This document shows positions 1 through 11,399 of a stretch of 64,000 nt of DNA, one piece after another. The stretch lies in contig CM065385.1 of assembly GCA_033060915.1 (NCBI GenBank), positions 13,824,501 to 13,888,500 of the forward strand, given 5' to 3'. The notes under the pieces were generated by a model that saw nothing but the letters and a program-made list of their open reading frames with translations, did no database searches and was not told where the DNA came from. The DNA is from Euryodendron excelsum (lineage: Eukaryota; Streptophyta; Magnoliopsida; Ericales; Pentaphylacaceae). The position numbers and the translations under genes are program-made. Within the stretch, counting starts at the first letter, position 1, and every line of letters begins with the position of its first letter.

Positions 1-608
1 GCCTACATTACAGTCCCAAACAAAGTCTCCTTGGATTGAAATGATTGGCCACTTATCGCTCTGCTAAAGGCCAGATAAGCTGTTGCTAAAACTCCGTGAG
101 TCGAGAGTCTCAACCCAATAACCATATACACTAACCTCGAGGTAAAGAGCCGGAGGCTATCAAAAGGTTGAGAAAGGTTCTAAGAGCTATCATCCAATCA
201 AGGTAGGGTTGTGCCAGAGGAGAGGCTAGACTCTCGAAGAGGAGGGAGTTACCATTCCCAAGACTAGAAGTCTAACAACACCCTGTGTCATTCTATTAAC
301 ATACTTCTAACTTGTGCATATGTTAAAAAAAAAAAATTTCAGCATGGGCTTCGCTCACATAGGATATAACTCGTAGAAATAAAAGTCATCAACATCAACT
401 CATGTAATAGATATCTAACATCATCATACATCACATGTATCTGATCATATGCCTAGCTGTAAAGATCATAAATGTATCTGTCTATCCATGCATCTAAGTA
501 CCATAAATATCCATTTTTGTACAAAATATCAGAATAAAACTGTCTAACATAAATATAACTCAGGGACAAGGGGCAAAAGAGGATCAGAGTCTCTACAAGG
601 GGCATCTA
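1..608. other. Internal non-coding spacer of element 1
   Basis: I see no gene here. The stretch lies downstream of the stop of the antisense PMD gene and matches, in reverse complement, the spacer after the same gene in element 3 (from 47178 on). Shared phrases include the region around position 130-330 and the start of the window, which corresponds to 47580-47800. Confidence 0.7.
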
Positions 609-2453
609 TCACAGGTCGAAGTTGATATCATCTGGATCAAAATCCCTGAAACCCGGCATTGGAGGAGGTGGATAACTACTTGAAGCACCACCATCCTGTA
701 GGGAAGGTAGAACCGAAATCAGCTACATACAAAAGGAACTAAGCAACAGCAGAGCAAGAAGAAGCAAAGAAAGAATAACATACCCCCCCACCACCCATCT
801 GAGATAATCGAGCTGTCAGGGAAGCTACCTCGGCCTGGTACTGATCCCGCTCCATCTGATACTGATCTCTCTGGTCTCTCACAGCAGTAAACTCAGCCTG
901 GGGCACATATCCTCTGACTTGGCGCCACAAGTCAACCACCTCTTGGCCAATAGCATACCTGCCGACTATTACCTCAAACTGGGTAAAGGCACTTACCGAA
1001 TGAGCCCCAAAGTGCGTAGCATAATCTGTATCCGGAGGAAGCAAGAAGTCGGCACCTGGCTGACGCTTCTGGTAAGGGATAGGCACTCCCGCCACCAAGG
1101 CTCCAAACATATACTCCGGTGGAGCCCCTGCTGATTGAAACTCCTCATGAAACTGCCGCCAGTGTCGCTCTCCAAGATAGGACTCCCAAGTGTCATCACT
1201 GAGAAAAGCAACTCTCAACAGGGACAACGGGACCAAGTACCGGACTGTCTCATAATAGACTGATCCAATGAAGGGCCGCCAGGTCACATCCTTCACCTCA
1301 ATCAGCTCTAGATTAGCCCGGAGCATCACAAAATCGGTAATCTCCGATCGCTGGGCTACCCGGTCACGAGCCCACCTTAAAGCACGAGGATGGAGATCAT
1401 CCTCAACAACTGCAGGATGACGAACAGGAAGGTACTCGTAACTCCACCAAATGAGGAAAGGCCAGAAACTAGTCATGCTACCCCAACGGAAAGAAGTCCG
1501 GACCCGCATCGACCGAAGAAACTAGCCAAAGGAGAAGGACCCCCAGTCCAGCTCAGATAAAGCTCTAAGATCGGCTACTGTACTCACCAAACGACACGAA
1601 ACAAGTGACTTGTTGTTGTTGCAGAACCAGCTAAAGATAATATACAAAATAAGTTGTCGTCTCATGATGTCCCGCCTGGCAGGCAATGGCTCAGTAGCGA
1701 AGGTATGGTCATCCTGACTGATCCAAGAGACTGGGAAGGCAGAACACTTAGGAGGAGGCAGGTCCAACAGCAAACAGGCCTCGTCCCTACTGGCTGGATG
1801 CAGGGTGATCCGCCGACCGACAAATGAGAGCCCTGTAATAATCGCCCAATCCAAAGGAGTAGGACCTAACTCGAAGCCGAAAAATTAAAGGTCCTGGCCT
1901 CCCCGAACCACCGCTCAACCAACGCCAGTACTAAATGCCGGTTCTGGCAGTTAGCCTGTAATCCCATGAAGGTGCCAAATCCGATCTCTGCCAAGAAGGC
2001 ACGATATGATGGGGCAACCCACTGCATGGTCACAAAAACCTGATGAACAGCCCCTCTGAAAGCTGTATGCACCCGCGGTGGAGGCAAATGCTGTCTAGAG
2101 TACACACTAGGGTGATGGGTAAGATCCTCGAGTGGTGGGACGTCTGGTATTTGCAGATCTCCCAAGTCGGCATCCGTCTGCCTATGCTTGGAAAAAGCTC
2201 TCCCATAACCGGTCACGTGATCCCCAGGGCCTGGTACCTCCTCCTCAGCACCAATCTCCTCGGCAAAAGCCTGCTCAACCGGAGGAAAAGGGTCGATAGG
2301 TAGCCTACTCCCCTGCCCACTTTGACTGGAGGAGGATCGTCCGGTAGATCGTCGACTACCTCTAGATCGACTAGAGCCGCTAGTAGAATCTGTGCGGGCC
2401 GCCTTCCTCGAGCGGCGCCTCCTCTTAGAACCGTCATCACCCGCGTCTGCCAT
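609..2453 (-). pseudogene. Antisense plant-mobile-domain (PMD) gene of element 1, frameshifted
   Basis: This is the longest PMD reading frame in the window. The start ATG is at 2453, where all four copies share a start of the form MADAGDDG or close to it. A basic, Ser/Arg-rich N-terminus (about residues 9-45) is followed by a PMD-type core with the phrases LVERWFGEA, GPTPLDW and TGLSF. The C-terminal part contains EYMFGALVAGVPIPYQ, then a Gln/Arg-rich coiled-coil-like stretch. An 88-bp GT-AG intron (696-783, phase 0) separates a last exon of 29 codons ending in a stop at 609. Breaks: a one-base frameshift near 1875, and a frame disturbance with an in-frame TAG near 1522. PMD proteins are known from plant transposons and from the host MAIN/MAIL family. 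Their role in this element is unknown. The gene runs opposite to the retroelement, like the antisense extra ORFs of Tat elements. Confidence 0.8.
696..783 (-). other. Intron 2 of the antisense PMD gene (88 bp)
   Basis: Donor GTATGT at 783 and acceptor CTACAG ending at 696 interrupt the reading frame exactly between codons. The downstream exon reads Pro-rich then acidic (PPPPMPGF, DPDD) to a stop. Element 3 has an intron of the same 88-bp length at the same place, and element 2 has one of 90 bp. Confidence 0.75.
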
Positions 2454-2454
2454 C

Positions 2455-3338
2455 ATGAAAAGGTAAGCCAAGGTAAGAGATGTTAACATACCATGCATGC
2501 AGTTCAAATTAAAATAAATGAAAATAAATAACTAACACAAACAGAATGAATGAAAGATTTCAAATGAAAAAACAAATTTCCCACATGCACATTTTGATTT
2601 TCCAACTTCAAACCAAATCTCAAGGGTTTTCTGTCTTTTTCCTTCAAAAAAATTTTATTCTTAAAAACTTTTTCTAACTCTTTCCTTAATTTCTAAAAAT
2701 TTTGGCAGATTCCCGTTCAAAAATGGCCCCTATAACACCCATGACATCAACACAAAACACAAAACGTGCACTCCATATGTTCACAATCACATGACATCAG
2801 CACCCATACACACTTTTCAATTTTTTAAAATTCTCAAAACACATGTTTTATTTTTCCAATAAATCAATGGTTTTCAAAAATGTCCTAAAATTCCTTAACA
2901 TTCTTTCAAATGTTTTCCAAAAATATTCCTACCTTTTTCAAATTTTAAACTCTAAAAATCCCATCAATTTCTTGGGTTTTCTCATTTTTCTAAATTTTTT
3001 AAGTATTTTCCTATTTTTCAAAAAAAAAAAATTTGGCCGAGTTTTCAAAAAATTACAAAACTTCATACGGTTGTTAAACACATTTTTCTAAGGCACATTG
3101 CACAAAAATCTTGCCAGAAAACCCAATGCCCAAGCCTGTAGGAACAAAACCTCCTATTCCTGCAGAAAACCCCCTTCACATATTCACATATAATCACTCA
3201 AATTCAATCAAAACAAGCACCAGAATGCAAAAATAATATCACCATCATGTTCAAAACACATCGAAACATCAATTTCCACTTTTCACATGATTCAAACGAA
3301 GTTCTACGCATCAAAATTAACAAAATTTGAACACTCAC
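2455..3338 (-). other. Putative leader intron of the antisense PMD gene, acceptor lost
   Basis: A GTGAGT donor at 3338 and a pyrimidine-rich stretch just before the ATG match the same arrangement in elements 3 and 4 (885 and 888 bp). There the intron ends in CAG one base before ATG. Here the acceptor is CAT instead of CAG, so normal splicing should fail. The interval is AT-rich and I see no coding sequence in it. Confidence 0.5.
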
Positions 3339-3542
3339 TTTTTAGAAGTTCTCTGGCGAAATCTTCTCTTCTGGCAACTTTTCTAGCGACGTGGTCTCCT
3401 TTCGACAATCACCCGTGGTTTCCAAGAAGCACTCCTTCAATGTCCAAGACGGTTTCCTCACAATGTCTTTCGAATTTGTGAAAAACTCCCAAAATCCCGC
3501 AACTCTTCGAACCAGAATTTTTTCTGGTTTTAATCTCAAGCC

Positions 3543-3603
3543 TGGCACCACTAGCAGAGGCACCAAGCTTTTCCTGCCAAAGGCGCCACTCCTAGTGGCG
3601 CCA
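3543..3603 (-). promoter_or_regulatory. Palindrome pair in front of the antisense PMD gene (element 1)
   Basis: Two 23-bp inverted repeats start at 3543 and 3581, exactly 38 bp apart. Arms follow the family-1 pattern TGGCGCCACT / AGTGGCGCCA around a 3-bp centre, with a few substitutions. They lie about 200 bp inside the LTR border and upstream of the leader-intron donor, so they fall in the presumed promoter or first exon of the PMD gene. Confidence 0.65.
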
Positions 3604-3760
3604 GTGTCCAATTATGGGCAGCTTTGCCCCCTTTCCCGCCAAATCTCATTTTCGAAGGCCTTTTTGGCCCGCTATCCGTTGTTGACCCCCGCTGTCGAAA
3701 GATTCCCTATGTCCTTCCCTCCGACTGCCTCGCGGTCAACATAGGACTCTTACTTTATCA

Positions 3761-3802
3761 TTTTCTGTCTTTGACAAGCAAAGACAGAAAAAGCGGGGCA
3801 GC
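3761..3802 (+). promoter_or_regulatory. Polypurine tract with a 13-bp hairpin (element 1)
   Basis: The purine tract AGAAAAAGCGGGGCAG sits directly before the LTR start at 3803, where plus-strand DNA synthesis is primed in LTR retrotransposons. One C interrupts it. Immediately upstream, arms at 3761-3773 and 3779-3791 (TTTTCTGTCTTTG and its complement) form a perfect 13-bp stem with a 5-base loop; the right arm overlaps the purine tract. Confidence 0.75.
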
Positions 3803-4029
3803 TGTAAGCACCCCATATTTGACCGCTCGGCAGTCTACACTCCATCCAGATTTGTGTTCAAGTCATTGTGGGCATATTCCAACCGAAACCAACTTTTTAA
3901 GTGCAAATCCCGTTTGTCCATCGCTTCGCGGGCCCCCCAGCCCCAAATAGAGGCAAAATGACCAAAATGCCCTTAGGGGCATTGTTATTTCCAATTCCAA
4001 CTCTAATCCTCTCTCGAGACAGTTGATTC

Positions 4030-4480
4030 CTCGAGACGGTAAATCTACTCCAATTAGGCGCGTCTTTCTGAAGACGGTAAGTCCCCTTTCCAATTCCAAT
4101 TCCTCTCTCGAGACAGTTTATTCCTCGAGACAGTTCCAAATCAGGCACGTCTTTTCAAAGACGGTAAGTCCCCTTTCCAATTCCAATCCCTCTCTCGAGA
4201 CAGTTTATTCCTCGAGACAGTTCCAAATCAGGCACGTCTTTCCGAATACGATAAGACCCCTTTCCAATCTCTCTCTCAAGACAGTTTATTCCTCGAGACG
4301 GTTCCAAATCAGGCATGTCTTTCTGAAGACGATAAGACCCCTTTCCAATTCCAATCCCTCTCTCAAGACAGTTTATTCCTCGAGATGCTTCCAAATCAGG
4401 CACATCTTTCTGAAGACGATAAGACCCCTTTCCAATTCCAATCTCTCTCTCAAGACAGTTTATTCTTTGAGACGGTCTGA
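4030..4480 (+). repeat. Hairpin tandem repeat in U3 (element 1 LTR)
   Basis: About five diverged copies of an 80-90-bp unit, each with a CTCGAG pair and a GTCTTTCCGAAGAC-like short hairpin. They are the reverse complement of the 81-bp units at 29836-30170. Confidence 0.8.
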
Positions 4481-5999
4481 CACGTTTTTTGAAGAAAACC
4501 TCTTTGAAATGGTAAGTCCCTTTAAACCAGTCGACCAGGACGAGACCCCAAGTCGCCTAGATGGTAGAACGGTCCACCTTTGGCGCCTACTAGCCCGCCA
4601 ACGTAGAAATGTCCGTTTAGGCACGCCTTTTGAGAAAGTTGACTTCTTAGGCGCTAAGTCCCTTTAGTAGCTTCCCAAGATCAGGCAGTCTCGGGAATGA
4701 TCGCGAACTGTCAGAGTAGCGAAAATACTTGTAAACATCACAACCGTCAGAGTAGCAGAAATACTCGTAAAACAAGTCGATGTAGGGAATTGCCAACAAA
4801 CCCCTGTGTCACAACGACCGCCGTCAGAGTGGCGGAAACACTCAAAACCCAGGTCAGCACTAGTGCCTGCTAGCCCACTTCGGTAAAAAATGACTAAACT
4901 GCCCCTTGGGCCTTTTCCGAAACTTTTCGGTCAAGATAACCATTCTGCCCCTAAGCATCCAAACACCTCGGCAACCACACTAGCTCTGGGTATCAAACCG
5001 GTAACCTTCTAAGATTACTTCTTATAGTATTCCCACCTACCTCTACCTTTCCGGATTATTCTGAGTCAGTTCCAGCAAACCCAGTGCAAAATGACCGTTT
5101 TGCCCCTGGAGAGCCAATCACCTTTACCGACCACACCGGCTTTGGGTATCAAACCGGTGTCGCGCCCAGATTTTTCGCACTCGAGGAATACTCACCCAAG
5201 CGGGAAAAATGCTATACTCTCTCGTTAAAACTCACCCTCCTAAAAGAATGAGTGCGACTAGGTTTGTATTGAAAACATGTTTGAATAAAGGGCTTTTGAA
5301 AAAGATTCGGAGTCGCCACCTAACTTGATTAAGGTGAGTTAGGTCACCTAAAAACTAAGAATAATCCGAAGACTACACTTAGGGTTTTGGAAAACAATTT
5401 AAAAATATCTCCTCAAGAGAGGGTTTTTAGGAAAATAGGTTGTTTGGCAACCTTTGGAAAATATTTAGCCCTTTTTGAAAAATAACTGCTTTTGGTCTTT
5501 GAAAACAGTGATCTAGGTTCGGAGGTTGGTTACGTGTAGGGAAGACGCACTAAGCTATCACCCTACCCCGCCCTTTCGGTACCTACATGTCAATCTACCC
5601 TAGATTTACCTATGAGAGTCTTTAACTAACTAATGTTCAACCCTATTCACTTTAGAAAAACAATGTTTAAAAAGAAACTAACATGATGCATGATATGCAA
5701 GTGCAATAGAAAAGAATTGAAAAATAGATTTAAAAAGAGATTGATTTGATTTGAAAATACATTTGAAAAGATGGAATTGAAATTGGAAATTTTGAAAATT
5801 TAAAAATAGAAATTTGAAAATGGAAAGTTTGAAAGTAGATGGGAATTTGAGATTTGAAAAGATTTTGAAAACTGCACCCATGAGGGTGGAATTGAAAGTT
5901 TGAAAAGTATTGTGACCGCACCTATGGAGGTTGCCTATATCCCTTTGGGGGAATCAGGTCAGTCGTAGTTCGGACCGGAGTCCTATTGAAAAGAGATTG

Positions 6000-7790
6000 A
6001 CTTGAAGAGAGAGGTTAGATTGGAAATTGAATTGAGAGATTGCACTTAGAATAGAAGATTGAAAATTGGAATTTGGAATTTTGGAATTGAAAAGATTGAA
6101 TTTTGATTTGGAAAGATCGAACTTGGAAGAGAGGGATTTAGACTTATTTTGAAAAGACGAAGGTTTAGGAAACCTAGACTTAGGAAAGAGAAGAGACTTA
6201 GGAAAGATTTAACTCGATTTGGAAGATTTAGGAGATTAGGAAAGATTGGATTTAGGAAATGTTCAAATTAGGAAAGTTCCAAATCAGGAAAATGTCAGTT
6301 TAGGAAAGTTTCGAATTTGGAAAGTTTCATTTTTGGAAAGTTTTGGAATTAGGAAAGTTTGGAGTTTAAGAAAGGTTGGAAATTGGAAAGTTTTGAATTT
6401 TGTAATGTTTTGAAAAAGGGAAGTTTTGAATTTGGAAAGCTTTGAAAACAAGGAAGTTTTGAAAATAAGAAAGTTTCGTTTTAGGAAAGGTTTGAAAAAG
6501 GAAAGTTTTCAGTTTAGGAAATGTTTGAATTAAGAAAGTTTTGAGTTTCGAAAAGCCTTAGATTTAGAAAGATTTTGAAATTTTGGAAATTTTAGAATTT
6601 GGAAAGATTTAGGTTTAGAAAGATTTGAATTTAGGAAACTTTGAATTTAGAAAAATTTGAAATTTAGAAAGTTTAGGATTTAGAAAGTTTTAGATTTAGA
6701 AAGTTTTAGAGTTTTAGAAAATCTTGAAATTAGGAATGGTTTGAGTTTAAGAAAGGTTTGAAAGCTTGGATTTGAAAAAGATTTTGGAAAGGGGTAGAAT
6801 TAGGAAAGGGTTGAACTAGGAAAGATTTGAAAGTTGAGTTTTAAAGTTTAGGAAAGATTTTTATGTTCAAGTTTTGGAAACTTAAAATTTAGGAAAGTAG
6901 AAGTTTAGGAAGGATTTGAATTAGGAAAGAGTTGGATTTTGAAATTTAAGGAAAGGTTTAAAGTTTAGGTTTAGAAAACTTATGGTTTAGGAAGGAATTG
7001 AATTAGGAAAGGTTTGGATTAGGAAGGGATTGGATTTTGTTTCTAAAAGAAAAGATTTGATTTTGTTTCGAAAAACGGAGGACGGGATCTAGTTTCCTAA
7101 ACGAGGAGATTTGATTCGGTTTCCTAAAGGAAAGATAGAATTTGGTAAGGATTTGGAAAGGGAGATTCTAGAAACCCTAGATTTGGAAAATCATAGTTTC
7201 GACGTAGAAAAGAGGTTTTGGAAACATGTATAGTTTGGATGTGAAAACAAGAGATTTTGGAAACCTAGGTTTGGGGCAAGGTTTGAAAATCATGTTTTTG
7301 GGAGGAAAATTAGGGTTTCCTAATTGTGGGTTCTAGGGCTTGATTTGGGGCTCTAAGGAAAGAGTTTTTAGAAAGTGTGTTTTTAGAAACGAAAGTTTTC
7401 TAGAAGGGAATCCTAGAAAGAGTCTTTCGAAAGTGTGTTTGAAGAGGGAGTTTTTGGAAAAATATTTTAAAGAGAAGGGGTTTTGGAAAGTGTGTTTTTA
7501 GAAACGTAGATTTTGGAATGAAAATCCTAGAAGGAAAATTTTGGGAAGAAAGTTTTTGGAAAGATTTTTAGGGAGCGTTTTAGGAAGTGAATTTTGAGGA
7601 GAAAAAGTTTTGGGAAAGGAGTTGAAAAAGGAAGCTTTGAAAAATAGATTTTGGAAGGGAGTTTTTGAAAACAACTTTAAGGAGGAGAGTTTTAGGAAAG
7701 TATGTTGAAAAAGAGATTTTTAGGAAGAGATTTTTGAAAAGAGAGAGAGTTTTAGAAAGTATAAAAACATCTCACTTCCCTAAAGTGATT
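6000..7790 (-). repeat. Degenerate AGGAAAGTTTTGA repeat tract in S1
   Basis: About 1.8 kb is built from loosely repeated 10-16-bp phrases such as TTTAGGAAAG and GGAAAGTTTTGAA. The + strand is purine-rich. The middle of the tract, roughly 6120-7040, is missing from both LTRs of element 3. Confidence 0.85.
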
Positions 7791-8640
7791 CTAGCCATAA
7801 GAGGGCTAGAACCACTTTAAGAAAGTGGTTTTGGAAAACAATAAGATTTGAAAATATAGACCAAAAAGGTCACTTTTAACGTAACACTTTCCTAAAGCAA
7901 CCCTAGCCATGGAAAGGCTAGAATCACCCTAGAATTGTGGTTTTGAAAACATGTTTTTGAAAAAGAGATTTTGATGCAATTTTGAAAACAAGTTTGAAAA
8001 CGTTATGAAAAACAACTTTGAAAACGGTTTTTGGAAAATGCAAGACTATGATATGCATAATGCAATTTGGGGTCATGAACATACAAGGTTAAGGCTTCAC
8101 CACATAATCAAGGGGGCCGGACCCACGTGGTCTTTGGTTAGACTAAAAGAAAGCCCCCGACATGGTGACTCTCCCATAGTCCAATCCTACACATGGACCG
8201 GGAATCCCCTTGTTTCAAGCATGCAAAGAAAGGGGGGGAAAGAGATGAGGGATTAAAATAGAGAAAACGCAAGTGGGTTGGAGAGAGAAGAGAGAGGGGG
8301 GGAAGAGCGGAAATTTAAATAGGGAGCCTACCTTGTATCTTGTTTATTTTGCGCGCCGTGCGGTCTTCGGTCTTTGTCTTGATCTTCTTCCTCAACCTTC
8401 AAAGGTTGTCTTCAAGCTTTAGATGGCAGACCTTCAAGTTTTCAAAGGATGGTTGAAGGCTAGTGTATGAGTGTACGGGGGAGTGTATAAGTGTATAGGA
8501 GGCTAGGGTTTATGTAGGGTGGCTAGGGTTTGGAAAACCTAAGGAAACTAGGGTTTTTGGAGGTGCTCGAGCTTTGTATATGGAAATATAGGATTCTTAG
8601 GTTAAGTTTGCAGACCCTTTTCACGTTGAATGAGGCTCTG

Positions 8641-8648
8641 TATTTATA
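8641..8648 (-). promoter_or_regulatory. TATA box of LTR S1
   Basis: TATAAATA on the - strand, 14 bp downstream (in LTR sense) of a palindrome array. The same box and spacing recur in the other LTRs. Confidence 0.6.
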
Positions 8649-8662
8649 GAAGTTGGACAAAC

Positions 8663-8762
8663 CTGGCGCCTGTTGTAGTGGCGCTAGGGCAAAATTGCTC
8701 TTAGCGCCACTAGGAGTGGTGCCAGGCCAATTCTTGGCTTGGCGCCACTACTAGAGGTGCTA
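8663..8762 (-). promoter_or_regulatory. Palindrome array upstream of the TATA box (S1)
   Basis: Three 23-bp palindromes start at 8663, 8702 and 8740. Arms are variants of TGGCGCCACT / AGTGGCGCCA. The 38-39-bp spacing leaves 15-16-bp linkers. Confidence 0.75.
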
Positions 8763-9099
8763 GCCACTTAGGAAACTTTATAAGTTGGCAAGCAACGTAT
8801 CTTTGACTAGATTTGGGTGCCTGTACTAGTGACTACCATGCAATCTTTAGCCTAGCTTCACTAGGAGTGACTCCGAAAAGTCCGGGAATGATTTGGAGGA
8901 GCTGGGAATGACCCGGAAAGCCGGAAAGAAGCAGGAACACTTAAAATAGTGTCCTGGAGGTATTTGACTTGAAAAGTGAGGATAAGATGTGTCAGAAAGG
9001 TTGACCGGGCCTTTAGGGGTAAAACGGTCACTCGGACCGGGAAACTGCCGGGACAGACTTGGATTGTCCCGGAAGAAGACTTGGGATCTGGAAACATTA

Positions 9100-9480
9100 T
9101 TTAGAATGTTCCCAGAGGTTGCCGGTTTGATTCCCAGAGCCGGCGCGGTCAGAAAAGGAGACCGGCCCATCAAGGGCAAAACGGTCATTTTGTACCGGGT
9201 TTGCCGAAACTAACTCGAAATGGTCCGGAAAGGTAAAGGAAGGTTGAGAACACTATAAAAAGTATTCTCGGGACATTACCGGTTTGATACCCAGAGCCGA
9301 TGTGGTCGAAGAAGGAGACCGGCCCTCTAGGGGCAAAACGGTCATTTTGTACCGGGTTGGCCGGAACTGACTCGGAATGATCCGGAAAAGTAAAGGAAGA
9401 TTGAGAATACTATAAAAATTAGTCTTAGGAGGTTACCGGTTTGATACCCAGAGTCGGTGTGGTTCTCGGGGCATTCGGAT
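9100..9480 (-). repeat. 157-bp tandem repeat in U3 (S1)
   Basis: Two to three copies of a unit containing CCGGTTTGAT, GGGCAAAACGGTCAT and an ACTATAAAAAGTATTCTC dyad. Period about 157 bp; exact 157-bp steps are seen in S2. Confidence 0.8.
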
Positions 9481-9619
9481 GCTTAGGGGCAAAATGGTCA
9501 TCTTGACCGGAAAGTCTCGGAAAAGGTCTTAAGGGTAGTCTGGTCATTTTTCACCGAAGTGAGCTAAGAGACATGGGTGTTGACCTAGGTTTTGAGTGTT
9601 TCCGCCACTTTAACGGTGT

Positions 9620-9800
9620 GAGTATTTCCGTTACTCGGACGGGGTTGATGATTTGTGAGTATTTTCGCTACTCGGACGGGGTTGATGATTTGTGAGTATT
9701 TCCACAACTCTAACGGCTTTGTGAGTATTTTCGCTACTCAAACAGTTTTGTGAGTATTTCCGCTACTCTAACGGCTTTGTGAGTAGTTTTGCTACTCGGA
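9620..9800 (-). repeat. 29-bp tandem repeat in U3 (S1)
   Basis: Several copies of a unit reading GAGTATTTCCGCTACTCTAA plus about 9 bases. It recurs at 10040-10120, 10365-10435 and 29640-29825. Confidence 0.8.
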
Positions 9801-10360
9801 CCGTCTCAAGGAATAAACTGTCTCAAGAGTGGGACTGGAAGGGGTCTTACTGTATTCGAAAAGACGTGCCTGGATTGGAACCGTCTCGAGGAATAAATTG
9901 TCTCGAGAGTGGGATTGGAAAGGGGTCTTACCGTCTCCAAAGAGACGTGCCTAGATTGGAACCGTCTCGAGGAATAAACTGTCTCAAGAGTGGGATTGGA
10001 AAGGGGTCTTACCGTCTCTGAAAAGACGTGCCTGGGTTTTGACTGTTTCCGCCACTCTAACAGTTTTGTGAGTATTTCCGCTACTCTAATGGCTTTGTGA
10101 GTAGTTTTGCTACTCGGACCGTCTCGAGGATTAAACTGTCTCGAGAGTGGGACTGGAAGGGGTCTTACCGTCTTCGAAAAGACGTGCCTAGATTGGAACC
10201 GTCTCGAGGAATAAACTGTCTCGAGAGTGGGATTGGAAAGGGGTCTTACCGTCTCCAAAGAGACGTGCCTAGATTGGAACCGTCTCGAGGAATAAACTGT
10301 CTCGAGAGTGGGATTGGAAAGGGGTCTTACCGTCTCCGAAGAGACGTGCCTGGGTTTTGA
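9797..10360 (-). repeat. 81-bp hairpin tandem repeat in U3 (S1)
   Basis: Two blocks (9797-10035 and 10118-10350), each of about three 81-bp units, separated by a 29-bp-repeat segment. The whole composite was duplicated. Each unit holds two hairpins: paired CTCGAG sites and CGTCTC-CGAA-GAGACG. Confidence 0.85.
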
Positions 10361-11195
10361 GTGTTTCCGCCACTCTAACGGTTTTGTGAGTATTTCCGCT
10401 ACTCTAACGGTTTTGTGAGTAGTTTTACTACTCAGATCGTCTCGAGGAATAAACTGTCTCGAGAGAGGGATTGGAATTGGAATAATAAAGGACAATGCCC
10501 CTAAGGGCATTTTGGTCATTTTGCCTCCATTTGGGCCTGACAGACCCGCGAAGCGATGGAAAGATGGAGTTTGAACCTAGAGAGTTGGTTTCGATTGAAA
10601 TATGCCCACAATGACTTGAAAACAAGTCTGGACGGAGTGTAGACTGCCGAGCGGTAAAAAATGGGGTGCTTACAACCGGTAACTTCCTGAGAATACTTTT
10701 TATAGTGTCCTCAGCCTTTCTTTGTCCTTTCAGATCGTTCCGAGTCAGTTTCGACAAATCCGGTGCAAAATGACCGTTTTGCCCTTGGTGGGCCGGTCGC
10801 CTTTTCCGATCACACCGGCTCTAGGAATCAAAACGGCAACCTTTGGGAACATTCTGAATAATGTTTCCAAATTTCGAGTCTTCTTTCGGGATAGTCCGAG
10901 TCTGTCTCAGCAGCTTCCCGATCCGATTGACCGTTTTGCCCTTAAAGGCCTGGTCAACCCCTTCGACACATCTTGTCCTCATTTTTCAAGTCAAATACCT
11001 CTAGGACACTATTCTAAGTGTTCCTGCTCTTTTCCAGCCTTCCGTTGCCATTCCCGATCCCTTAAATCATTCCCGGACTTTCCGGAGTCACTCCTAGTGA
11101 AGCCAGGCTAAAAATTACATGGTAGTCACTAGTACAGGCGCCCAAATTTAGTCAAAGATACGTTGATTGCCGACCTTAAACATTTTCTAAATGGA

Positions 11196-11310
11196 TGGCG
11201 CCACTAGTACTGGCGCCAAGCCAAAAAATGGCCTGGCGCCACTGCACACTGGCGCTACTCCTAGTGGGGCCAGTGTAATGTTTGGCCTGGCGCCACTGCA
11301 ACAGGCGCCA
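11196..11310 (+). promoter_or_regulatory. Palindrome cluster upstream of the TATA box (element 1 LTR)
   Basis: Copies of the TGGCGCCACT...AGTGGCGCCA palindrome start at 11196, 11234, 11250 (overlapping) and 11288. The last ends 15 bp before the TATA box. One extra overlapping copy distinguishes this array from the regular three-copy form. Confidence 0.7.
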
Positions 11311-11325
11311 TTGCATTCCTCTCTC

Positions 11326-11333
11326 TATAAATA
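11326..11333 (+). promoter_or_regulatory. TATA box of the element 1 LTR
   Basis: TATAAATA 15 bp downstream of the palindrome cluster. By analogy with LTR promoters, transcription would begin about 30 bp further on, leaving an R-U5 leader of more than 3 kb. Confidence 0.6.
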
Positions 11334-11399
11334 AAGAGCCTATTCCAGCGTGAAAGAGGTCTGCAAACTTAGTCTAAAAACACCAATATTCGATATACA

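Larger units (their letters stand above)
5158..10674 (-). mobile_element. Solo LTR S1 (family 1, 5,517 bp) inside the LTR of element 1
   Basis: On the + strand the unit begins TGTCGCGCCCAG and ends GGGGTGCTTACA. It is flanked by a perfect 5-bp duplication ACCGG (5153-5157 and 10675-10679). Removing it rejoins a sequence that occurs uninterrupted elsewhere (for example 43945-43965 in reverse complement). There is no internal region, so it is a solo LTR, normally left by recombination between the two LTRs of an element. It lies in the opposite orientation to its host LTR. It carries no gene. Confidence 0.93.

Noticed and set aside
5158..5230. LTR starts TGTCGCGCCC... first read as 5' ends of + strand elements
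   Set aside because: The primer site, polypurine tract and gag direction show that this end is the 3' end of the LTR; sense is - for these copies.
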